A stretch of 15,237 nucleotides of DNA, taken from positions 1-15,237 of the forward strand of contig CAZFUY010000076.1 of assembly GCA_964522445.1 (NCBI GenBank), written 5' to 3'. Position numbers and translations under genes: made by a program. The notes beneath the pieces are model-generated. The model saw only the letters and a list, made by a program, of their open reading frames with translations. It made no database searches and had not been told where the DNA came from. The stretch is from CAZFUY01 sp964522445 (lineage in GTDB: Bacteria > Pseudomonadota > Gammaproteobacteria > SZUA-229). Below are positions 1-5,901 of this stretch, in pieces (position 1 is the stretch's first letter; each line of letters starts with the position of its first letter).

Positions 1-2387
1 CGGGGCGACCCTATCAATTAGAAGCCATTGCCCGTGTTGCAGAAAATACAGTCACTCAAAATAAACAGGGTGAGTTGCGAGGGCGTGCAAGACAAAGTTT
101 ATTAGTGATGGCAACAGGTAGCGGAAAAACAAGAACCGCAGCAGCTATTGTGGATATGTTAAGCAAGTGTAATTGGACTAAGCGTGTTTTGTTTTTAGCC
201 GATCGCAACGCCCTGGTGTCACAGGCTAAAAATGCCTTTAATGAATATTTGCCCAATTTATCCGCCATCGATTTAACCAAAGAAAAAGAAGATAACGGTA
301 CACGGCTGGTATTTTCAACCTACCCAACCATTATGAATCGTATCGATGGCATGAGGGATAGTGAGGAAAGATTTTATGGAATTGGCCATTTTGATTTAAT
401 TGTTATTGATGAAGCGCATCGCTCTATTTATCAAAAATACCGAGCGATATTTGATTATTTTGATGCCCTGTTAATAGGTTTAACCGCAACCCCTAAAAAA
501 GAAGTAGATCATAATACCTATGGTTTATTTGGTATTGAAGATGATAACCCAACCTTTGCCTATGAGTTAGACAGTGCCGTTAAAGAAAAGTATTTAGTGC
601 CCCCTAAATCTATATCTGTACCGTTGAAGTTTGTGCGTGAAGGTATTCATTACAATCAATTGTCCGATGCAGAAAAAGCAGAATACGAAGAAAAATTTGG
701 TGACCCCACGCAGGGTGAAGCGCCGGATGAGATATCCAGTGCGGCAATTAATAAATGGTTATTTAACACCAATACGGTGGACCAGGTTCTAGATTATTTA
801 ATGACACAGGGCATTAAAGTTGAGGGTGGTGATAAATTAGGCAAGACCATTATTTTCGCTAAAAATCACGATCACGCTATTTTTATAGAGCAGCGTTTTA
901 ATAAAAATTACCCGGAGTATGCGGGTAAATTTTTAAGAGTCATAGATAATTACGAAACAAAAGCACAGGACCTGTTAGAAATATTTGTTGACCACTACGA
1001 AGAACATGAACCACAAATAGCCGTTTCGGTGGATATGATGGATACAGGAGTCGATGCCCCCCGCGTCGTAAATTTGGTGTTTTTCAAACAGGTTAAATCA
1101 TCCACAAAATTCTGGCAGATGATAGGTCGAGGTACGCGTTTATGCCCAAATTTATTTGCCAAAGGAGAGGAAGGGGGAGAAGACAAAAAACACTTTATTA
1201 TTTTTGATTACTGCCAGAACTTTGAGTTTTTCGATATAAATCCCGATGGTATTGAAGGCAAAGCAATACGCAGCTTAACGCAGCAGATTTTTGAAGCCAA
1301 ATTAGAAGTGGCATTGTTAATAAGAGATGATGCAGAAAGCAGCGATGAGCAGCGAGAGTTAGGGTGTAACTATATTGATGAATTACATCAGTTAGTTGCA
1401 AATATGAATAGAGAGCGCTTTGTTGTAAAATCAAAATTAAGACATGTTGTTGAGTATAGTGATAAAGCACGTTGGCAAAATATATCTAAAGGTGACATGC
1501 TGGATATTAATTCAAACCTGTCCAGTTTGGTTTTGCCAGAAAAAGAAGATGACGAGCTAGCAAGGCGCTTTGATGTGTTGATTTTAAACTATCAATTAGT
1601 CTTGTTAACAGGTGCTTACAGTACAGATAAATACATCAATAAAATAAACTCACTTTCTAAAGCACTGCTTAAAAAACAAAATATCCCCGCCGTAGCCTTG
1701 CAAGTCGATATGCTAAATGATTTGCAGACAGAACCATTTTGGCAAGCGATTAATGTTAATCGCTTAGATGAAGTGCGTTTAGCATTACGTGATTTAATGA
1801 AATATCTGGACAAAGAAAGCCAGGTTAACGTAATAACCACATTTGAAGATAAACTGGATCATGATGGCGTTAAAGAACATGACTTGATTCCAGTTTATGG
1901 TAATCTACAAAGTTATAAAGATCGAGTCGAATCCTATGTGCGTAGTCACAAAGATCATTTAGTTATTCAAAAAATAAAAACCAATAAAGCAATAACTGAA
2001 AAAGAACTCAATGAATTGGAAAGTATTCTTTTCGATGGAAAAACAGTCGGCACCAAACAGGATTATATCAATAACTACGGCGACAAACCTTTAGGCGTAT
2101 TTGTTAGAAGTATTGTTGGTTTAGATGTAAGTGCAGCACAAGAAGCATTCGCTGATTTTATACAGGCAGGCAACCTACGCGCTGATCAGATGAGGTTCAT
2201 TAATAATATTATTGCCTACCTAACTAAAAATGGCATGATTGATAAACAGATGTTATTTGAATCTCCTTTTACGCATATACATGACCAGGGTTTATTGGGT
2301 GTGTTTGATGATGCTGAAGCAAACAAGGTGATTAAGTTGATTGATAGGGTTAATGATAATGCGTTGGTGAATGTTGGGCATGGTTAG
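1..2387 (+). CDS. hsdR: Type I restriction enzyme R subunit (HsdR, EcoEI-like), 5'-truncated by window edge
   Basis: This is the motor and nuclease subunit of a type I restriction-modification complex, which translocates DNA by ATP hydrolysis and cleaves unmethylated foreign DNA. The reading frame is open from the left edge (first full codon at 3), and the first visible residues, GRPYQLEAIARV, are a helicase Q-like motif, so the gene starts outside the window. Superfamily 2 helicase motifs follow in order: Walker A GSGKT (117-131), DEAH (408-419), LTATP (about 479-496) and motif VI GRGTRL (about 1123-1140). The remaining 400 residues fit the helical C-terminal region of EcoEI-type R subunits. 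The N-terminal PD-(D/E)XK nuclease domain is not visible. No hsdM or hsdS lies downstream, so partners must be to the left if they exist. The gene ends about 20 bp from an integrase remnant, consistent with carriage on an island. The family call is firm; whether the system is complete cannot be seen. Confidence 0.92.
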   Translation, partial: GRPYQLEAIARVAENTVTQNKQGELRGRARQSLLVMATGSGKTRTAAAIVDMLSKCNWTKRVLFLADRNALVSQAKNAFNEYLPNLSAIDLTKEKEDNGTRLVFSTYPTIMNRIDGMRDSEERFYGIGHFDLIVIDEAHRSIYQKYRAIFDYFDALLIGLTATPKKEVDHNTYGLFGIEDDNPTFAYELDSAVKEKYLVPPKSISVPLKFVREGIHYNQLSDAEKAEYEEKFGDPTQGEAPDEISSAAINKWLFNTNTVDQVLDYLMTQGIKVEGGDKLGKTIIFAKNHDHAIFIEQRFNKNYPEYAGKFLRVIDNYETKAQDLLEIFVDHYEEHEPQIAVSVDMMDTGVDAPRVVNLVFFKQVKSSTKFWQMIGRGTRLCPNLFAKGEEGGEDKKHFIIFDYCQNFEFFDINPDGIEGKAIRSLTQQIFEAKLEVALLIRDDAESSDEQRELGCNYIDELHQLVANMNRERFVVKSKLRHVVEYSDKARWQNISKGDMLDINSNLSSLVLPEKEDDELARRFDVLILNYQLVLLTGAYSTDKYINKINSLSKALLKKQNIPAVALQVDMLNDLQTEPFWQAINVNRLDEVRLALRDLMKYLDKESQVNVITTFEDKLDHDGVKEHDLIPVYGNLQSYKDRVESYVRSHKDHLVIQKIKTNKAITEKELNELESILFDGKTVGTKQDYINNYGDKPLGVFVRSIVGLDVSAAQEAFADFIQAGNLRADQMRFINNIIAYLTKNGMIDKQMLFESPFTHIHDQGLLGVFDDAEANKVIKLIDRVNDNALVNVGHG

Positions 2388-2402
2388 TTTTAATTTGTAC
2401 TT

Positions 2403-2513
2403 AATTTCATTTTCAGATTTTTTGGTGGGTAAAGTTTTGGATATGGTTTTGTAATCCTTCTTGCGGATGTTGGCTTGCCATTGTCCTTTGCCATGTTTGT
2501 TGATGCTAGCCAT
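2403..2513 (-). pseudogene. Truncated tyrosine recombinase (phage/island integrase) N-terminus
   Basis: The first 36 or so residues (beginning MASINKHGKGQWQANIRKKD, then TISKTLPTKKSE) look like the N-terminal arm-DNA-binding segment of phage and island integrases, which typically begin MASIxKRGxGQWxAxIRRKGY and continue SKTFxTKxEAE. Similarity then stops. The frame continues into the antisense of the hsdR 3' end and closes at 2292, so the core-binding and catalytic domains (R-H-R-Y) are missing. The start is convincing: a GGGAGG Shine-Dalgarno at 2518-2523 sits 4 bp before the ATG. The gene begins 74 bp from the 3' end of the tRNA-Arg gene, the usual position of an integrase at a tRNA attachment site. 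I infer that a deletion or a later insertion of the hsd locus removed the rest. The left end of the remnant is approximate. Recognition is by motif memory, not by a search. Confidence 0.65.
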
Positions 2514-2587
2514 AAAGCCTCCCTGGGTCTTTAGTGCCCCAGCTCAAAGCTAGTGCTTCAAATTGTCCCAAAAAAGCAAATAGTGTA

Positions 2588-2664
2588 TGGCGCGCCCGAC
2601 AGGATTCGAACCTGTGACCTTCGGTGTCGGAGACCGATATTCTATCCAGCTGAACTACGGGCGC
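2588..2664 (-). tRNA. tRNA-Arg (anticodon CCG)
   Basis: This 77-nt tRNA is on the minus strand. The acceptor stem pairs GCGCCCG (2658-2664) with CGGGCGC, followed by discriminator G and an encoded CCA (2588-2590). The D-arm (AGTTCAGCTGGATAGA), the T-arm with GGTTCGAATCC, and an anticodon stem TCGGT/ACCGA enclosing the loop CTCCGAC are all present. U33 is followed by CCG, which reads the Arg codon CGG. It closely resembles E. coli argX. The gene lies 37 bp after the comM stop codon on the same strand. Its 3' end faces the truncated integrase, so it probably served as the attachment site of an island to the left. Confidence 0.97.
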
Positions 2665-2681
2665 TTTGGGGCGCTAGCATA
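2665..2681 (-). promoter_or_regulatory. Possible tRNA-Arg promoter -10 with GC-rich discriminator
   Basis: On the minus strand a TATGCT hexamer (2676-2681) is followed by a GC-rich stretch just before the tRNA 5' end, as in stringently controlled stable-RNA promoters. No convincing -35 was found, and read-through from comM is equally possible. Confidence 0.3.
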
Positions 2682-2701
2682 CCTGTTTATTGCTATAGCG
2701 G

Positions 2702-4207
2702 CTAGTTTAAGCGATCAAGTGAGCGATATGATATCGCTTCGGATAAATGCCTGTTATTAATATTGTCTGAGTCATCAAGGTCGGCGATGGTGCGAGCCAG
2801 TTTGAGTATGCGGTGGTATGCGCGAGCAGATAGTTTTAATTTTTCCAGTGCCTGATCCAGCAACTGGGTGTCTGCATCGTTTAATTTACAATGTTGTTCT
2901 ACTTCTCTGCTGCTGAGTTCGGCATTTGTTTTGCCTGCACGGTGCAGTTGTTTATTATGGGCTTTAATTACCCGCGCCTGAACCTGTGCTGATGTTTCAG
3001 CCTGACTGCTGCTTTCTCTTAGTGCTTCACGTGCAATTCTGGGCACTTCTATGTGTATATCGATACGGTCTAAAAGAGGTGCTGATATTCGTGATCTGTA
3101 TTTTCTTTGTTGTTCGGGCGTGCATTGGCAGAGTTCTTTGCCGTCACAGCTGTAACCCTGTGGGCAGGGGTTCATGGCGGCAATAAATTGAAAATTTGCC
3201 GGGAAGTCAGCCTGTTGAGCCGCGCGAGAAATGGTGATGTGGCCTGTTTCCAGTGGTTCACGTAAAACATCCAGTACTCTGCGGTCAAATTCAGTTAATT
3301 CATCGAGAAATAAAATGCCGTTGTGAGCCAGTGATATTTCACCTGGTCGTGGGTTTGATCCGCCGCCGACTAATGCAACGCCGGATGCGGTGTGGTGCGG
3401 TGATCTAAAAGGCCGACATTGCCAGTTATTAATATCAAATCCATTGTTGCTTATAGAATGAATAGCGGCATTTTCTAAAGCCTGTTGTTCTGTCATCGGT
3501 GGCAAAATACCGGATAAGCGGCTGGCTAACATGGTTTTACCTGTGCCGGGTGGGCCGACCATAATAATGTTATGTCTACCAGCGGCTGCAATTTCTAAAG
3601 CACGTTTGGCTCTGTGTTGCCCTCGGACATCGCTGATATCCAGATGATGTTTATTAAAGGTATTAGTGATTTTAGGCTGTGGTTTTTTAAGATCTCCCTG
3701 TTTATGAAGGTAGCGGCAGATATCCAGTAAATGGGCTGCTTTATAAATCTGAATATTATCAACTAATGCGGCTTCTTCAGCACTTTTGTCAGGCAGAATA
3801 AGTGTGCGTTTTAGCTGTCGCGCGCTCAGGGCAACAGGTAAAGAGCCTTTCACTTCACGAAGTTCACCACTTAAGGCAAGTTCACCATGAAATTCACAGT
3901 GCTCAAGTGCATCGCCTGGAATCTGATCTGATGCGGCCAGTATGCCCAGAGCAATGGGCAGGTCATAGCGTCCGCCTTCTTTAGGTAAATCTGCAGGGGC
4001 TAAATTAACGGTAATACGTCGAGCAGGAAATTCGTAATTGGAGTTTATAATGGCGGCACGAACTCGGTCCTTGCTTTCTCTAACGGCTGCTTCAGGTAAT
4101 CCAACAATAGATAAAGCAGGCAGCCCATTAGAAATATGTACTTCTACGGTAACCGGTAATGCGTGAATGCCGCTAAGGGCCTGTGTGTGAACAGTGGCGA
4201 GAGACAT
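2702..4207 (-). CDS. comM: ComM/YifB-family AAA+ ATPase (Mg-chelatase-like), branch-migration helicase
   Basis: This 501-residue protein matches the usual length and plan of YifB/ComM proteins. In Vibrio, ComM is a hexameric helicase that promotes branch migration when transformed DNA is integrated into the chromosome. Visible elements are an N-terminal ChlI-like domain (about 1-170, with LSIVGLPEAAVRESKDRVRA at 32-51), Walker A GPPGTGKT (218-225), Walker B ILFLDEL (298-304), sensor-1 AAMNPC (343-348), a four-cysteine patch (C348, C354, C360, C362) and the C-terminal helical sensor-2 region (AYHRILKLARTIADL, 463-477). An AAGGA Shine-Dalgarno lies about 6 bp before the ATG. It follows ubiK on the same strand with a 97-bp gap that contains a hairpin. 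The comM-ubiK arrangement next to glnK-amtB is common in gammaproteobacteria. No key residue is missing. Presence of comM does not by itself prove natural competence. Confidence 0.95.
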   Translation of the reverse strand: MSLATVHTQALSGIHALPVTVEVHISNGLPALSIVGLPEAAVRESKDRVRAAIINSNYEFPARRITVNLAPADLPKEGGRYDLPIALGILAASDQIPGDALEHCEFHGELALSGELREVKGSLPVALSARQLKRTLILPDKSAEEAALVDNIQIYKAAHLLDICRYLHKQGDLKKPQPKITNTFNKHHLDISDVRGQHRAKRALEIAAAGRHNIIMVGPPGTGKTMLASRLSGILPPMTEQQALENAAIHSISNNGFDINNWQCRPFRSPHHTASGVALVGGGSNPRPGEISLAHNGILFLDELTEFDRRVLDVLREPLETGHITISRAAQQADFPANFQFIAAMNPCPQGYSCDGKELCQCTPEQQRKYRSRISAPLLDRIDIHIEVPRIAREALRESSSQAETSAQVQARVIKAHNKQLHRAGKTNAELSSREVEQHCKLNDADTQLLDQALEKLKLSARAYHRILKLARTIADLDDSDNINNRHLSEAISYRSLDRLN

Positions 4208-4240
4208 GGCTTCCTTTCCAGTGCAGTTTAATTTTTATGG

Positions 4241-4258
4241 TCGGCACTCCTGTGCCGA
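4241..4258. repeat. Perfect 7-bp inverted repeat with 4-nt loop in the ubiK-comM gap
   Basis: TCGGCAC (4241-4247), loop TCCT, GTGCCGA (4252-4258). On the plus strand it is followed by TTTT (4259-4262) and looks terminator-like, but no plus-strand gene ends here. On the minus strand, where ubiK and comM are transcribed, the loop reads AGGA and no U-tract follows. It resembles small intergenic palindromes of gammaproteobacteria, and the AGGA loop recurs in the repeat after amtB. It may modulate ubiK to comM read-through. Confidence 0.6.
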
Positions 4259-4307
4259 TTTTGGTATTAGATACTACCACAATAGCTATTATGAGATGCG
4301 GTCTGTA

Positions 4308-4550
4308 CTAGCCTTTGTTTTCCAGTTCTTTAAGCTGGGCTTCAAGCTGCCCCAGTTTTCTGTGTGTTCGTGCTAACACGGCTGTTTGCACATCAAATTC
4401 TTCTCGACTGATTAAGTTCATTTTGCTGAATGTTGATTCAAGAATGGCGCGGATGTTTTTTTCTAAATCGTCTTGCATCATTTTAATGCCATCTGGCATA
4501 GCGTCAGAAAGTTTGTGAGTTAACTCATCCAGGGTTTTGTGGTCAATCAT
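4308..4550 (-). CDS. ubiK: UbiK (YqiC) ubiquinone biosynthesis accessory factor, BMFP domain
   Basis: This 80-residue protein has the full length and features of the UbiK/YqiC family, a small cytosolic, membrane-associating protein that binds UbiJ and supports the lipid-phase ubiquinone biosynthesis complex under oxic conditions. The N-terminal part (IDHKTLDELTHKLSDAMPDG) is an amphipathic helix. The middle (DDLEKNIRAILESTFSKMNLISREEFDVQ, about 27-55) carries the family signature, and the C-terminal end (about 57-79, LARTHRKLGQLEAQLKELE) is a coiled coil that mediates trimerisation in homologues. The ATG at 4548-4550 lacks a strong Shine-Dalgarno. The gene is upstream of comM on the same strand and divergent from the porin-glnK-amtB operon. 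The family assignment is confident. Confidence 0.93.
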   Translation of the reverse strand: MIDHKTLDELTHKLSDAMPDGIKMMQDDLEKNIRAILESTFSKMNLISREEFDVQTAVLARTHRKLGQLEAQLKELENKG

Positions 4551-4595
4551 GGTCTTGTTCTCTAAATTTTAAATGAAAGTGTACCTGAAAAGGCA

Positions 4596-4612
4596 TGCAC
4601 CTGCCTTGTGCG
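4596..4612. promoter_or_regulatory. Putative NtrC binding site 1 (distal)
   Basis: The dyad TGCAC-N7-GTGCG has one mismatch to the NtrC palindrome TGCAC-N7-GTGCA. Its centre is about 164 bp upstream of the start site predicted from the sigma-54 promoter, and 53 bp (about five helical turns) from the second dyad. Confidence 0.6.
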
Positions 4613-4648
4613 AAATCATGCGTCTTTATGGTGCGCGGGTTGTTCTTA

Positions 4649-4665
4649 TGTGCCTGTTTGGTGCA
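4649..4665. promoter_or_regulatory. Putative NtrC binding site 2 (proximal)
   Basis: TGTGCC-TGTT-TGGTGCA has a perfect right half-site (TGGTGCA) and a weaker left half with two mismatches to TGCACC. It is centred about 111 bp upstream of the predicted start, close to where NtrC enhancer sites sit at E. coli glnA. Confidence 0.5.
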
Positions 4666-4709
4666 ATTGAATGTAATAAAACTTTTATAAAGCATCTTAG
4701 AAAAGGATG

Positions 4710-4722
4710 TAACTTATTGATA
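4710..4722 (-). promoter_or_regulatory. Putative IHF binding site
   Basis: The minus strand reads TATCAATAAGTTA, an exact match to the IHF consensus WATCAANNNNTTR. It lies in an AT-rich tract between the NtrC dyads and the sigma-54 promoter, where IHF bends DNA to bring the activator to the polymerase in many Ntr promoters. Confidence 0.55.
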
Positions 4723-4740
4723 TTCATTTATATATATGAA

Positions 4741-4757
4741 TTGGCACAACAGATGCA
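4741..4757 (+). promoter_or_regulatory. Sigma-54 (RpoN) promoter of the porin-glnK-amtB operon
   Basis: TTGGCACAACAGATGCA fits YTGGCACGRNNNTTGCW. The -24 core TGGCAC is perfect, the -12 element is ATGCA instead of TTGCA, and exactly 10 nt separate GG (4743-4744) from GC (4755-4756), as sigma-54 requires. Predicted transcription start is about 4768, giving a leader of about 50 nt before the porin ATG. Two NtrC-like dyads and an IHF site upstream reinforce the call. Confidence 0.78.
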
Positions 4758-4819
4758 ATTGGCTGGTAACTAGTTTTATCTTTTTTAATCAATATAAAGT
4801 TTATTGTGGGGTTTATACG

Positions 4820-5494
4820 ATGAAAAATATTAAGGTTTTGACATTAGGTGCGGCTATCGCTAGCGCATTAGTGAGCACGGCTGCTGTGGCTGATTTGAGT
4901 GGCAACATTGGTGTTGCATCTAATTATATCTGGCGTGGTGTAACACAGACAGGCGATGGCGCTGCGATTAGTGGTGGTATTGATTACAGTCATGAATCAG
5001 GTGCATATGCTGGTTCATGGGTTTCAAATATCTCGCCATTAAATAGTGAGTCAGGTCAGTATGAGCTTGATTTATATGCAGGCTATGCGGGTAGTGCGGG
5101 TGATGTCAGTTATGACGTTGGCCTTATTAAATATGTGTACCCCGTTGATGATGGAGGAACCGTTGTAGTCCAGGCTGATTTTACTGAATTACAGGCAAGT
5201 GTTGGTTATGGTCCTGCTTCATTTTATGTGGCATCTACTCTTTCTAAAGAAGGAAATCCTGCGAATGAGAGTGATCTTTACTGGAGTCTAAGTGGTGACT
5301 TTGAGGTTGGTAAATTAGGTATAGGTCTTGTGTATGGCGATTATGACTTTGATGGCGGTAGTGCAGGTGATTACAGCCATTACGCTATAAGTATGAGTAA
5401 AGATGATTTCACCTTTGCACTTGAGAAAAATGATACGACTGCCGGTGATGATATGAAGCTTGTAGCATCATGGGGCAAAGAATTCGAACTTTAA
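4820..5494 (+). CDS. TorF-family putative outer-membrane porin (Gcw_chp family)
   Basis: This 224-residue protein begins with a signal peptide (MKNIKVLTLGAAIASALVST, probable cleavage AVA|D after residue 24). The mature part opens with the family hallmark SNYIWRGVTQT (about residues 34-44), then alternates aromatic and glycine or charged residues as in outer-membrane beta-barrels. Such proteins are annotated as TorF-family putative porins, and the substrate is not established. The ATG at 4820 was chosen over an in-frame ATG at 4736 because the upstream one lies before the sigma-54 promoter, whereas 4820 follows a GGGG ribosome-binding stretch and starts the signal peptide. It is the first gene before glnK and amtB and shares their predicted NtrC/sigma-54 promoter, so I infer a role in nitrogen-limited growth, perhaps passage of a small nitrogen solute across the outer membrane. 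The family call is firm and the role is inference. Confidence 0.88.
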   Translation: MKNIKVLTLGAAIASALVSTAAVADLSGNIGVASNYIWRGVTQTGDGAAISGGIDYSHESGAYAGSWVSNISPLNSESGQYELDLYAGYAGSAGDVSYDVGLIKYVYPVDDGGTVVVQADFTELQASVGYGPASFYVASTLSKEGNPANESDLYWSLSGDFEVGKLGIGLVYGDYDFDGGSAGDYSHYAISMSKDDFTFALEKNDTTAGDDMKLVASWGKEFEL

Positions 5495-5501
5495 TTTTTT
5501 A

Positions 5502-5538
5502 AATCTGGATAAGTTCGTCTTGTCCAGATTATCTGGAG
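5502..5538 (+). promoter_or_regulatory. Intercistronic hairpin with alternative pairing over the glnK ribosome-binding site
   Basis: AATCTGGATAAG (5502-5513) pairs with CTTGTCCAGATT (5519-5530), 12 bp including one G-U, around a 5-nt loop. The right arm can instead pair TCCAG (5523-5527) with CTGGA (5533-5537), which would cover the GGAG Shine-Dalgarno (5535-5538) of glnK. There is no U-tract after the large hairpin, so it is not a classical terminator. It may set the ratio of porin to GlnK, or act as an RNA-processing or stabilising element. Confidence 0.5.
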
Positions 5539-5544
5539 ATATAT

Positions 5545-5883
5545 ATGAAATTAATAACAGCCATAATTAAGCCTTTCAAGCTGGATGATGTGCGTGAAGC
5601 ATTATCAGATATTGGCGTGCAGGGGATTACTGTGACTGAGGTTAAAGGCTTTGGTCGTCAAAAGGGTCACACCGAGTTATATCGTGGTGCTGAATACGTA
5701 GTTGATTTTTTACCTAAGGTAAAAATTGAAGTTGCTGTAGATGAGGGTGTAGTTGATCAGGTTATTGAAGCTGTTCGAAATGCTGCGAACACAGGCAAAA
5801 TTGGTGATGGCAAAATGTTTGTTACACCAGTTGAGCAGGTTATTCGTATTCGCACAGGCGAAAGTGGCGTCGAAGCGCTTTAA
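5545..5883 (+). CDS. glnK: PII nitrogen regulatory protein GlnK
   Basis: This 112-residue PII signalling protein senses ATP/ADP and 2-oxoglutarate and, in its GlnK role, docks on AmtB to block ammonium entry after nitrogen shock. Visible features are the T-loop (about 37-55) with the uridylylation site Y51 in the motif YRGAEY, ligand residues Q39 and K58, the B-loop signature TGKIGDGKMFV (83-93) and the C-terminal R101/R103. Length is standard. A GGAG Shine-Dalgarno lies 6 bp before the ATG. It is 18 bp upstream of amtB, the classic glnK-amtB pair. Paralogue-diagnostic positions are mixed: L3 is GlnK-like, while D54 is GlnB-like (E. coli GlnK has N54). The GlnK name therefore rests on the gene pairing. 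Confidence 0.95.
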   Translation: MKLITAIIKPFKLDDVREALSDIGVQGITVTEVKGFGRQKGHTELYRGAEYVVDFLPKVKIEVAVDEGVVDQVIEAVRNAANTGKIGDGKMFVTPVEQVIRIRTGESGVEAL

Positions 5884-5901
5884 TTTACGGGGGATATTTA
5901 A

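Noticed and set aside
2523..2542. CTGGG/CCCAG hairpin upstream of the truncated integrase as an attachment-site repeat
   Set aside because: Only a 5-bp stem and no match to the tRNA 3' end, so it does not support an att site.
4573..4773. 66-codon plus-strand reading frame between ubiK and the porin gene
   Set aside because: It covers the NtrC, IHF and sigma-54 sites and shows no recognisable protein character.
4736..4819. N-terminal extension of the porin from an upstream in-frame ATG
   Set aside because: The extension would start before the sigma-54 promoter and would bury the signal peptide.
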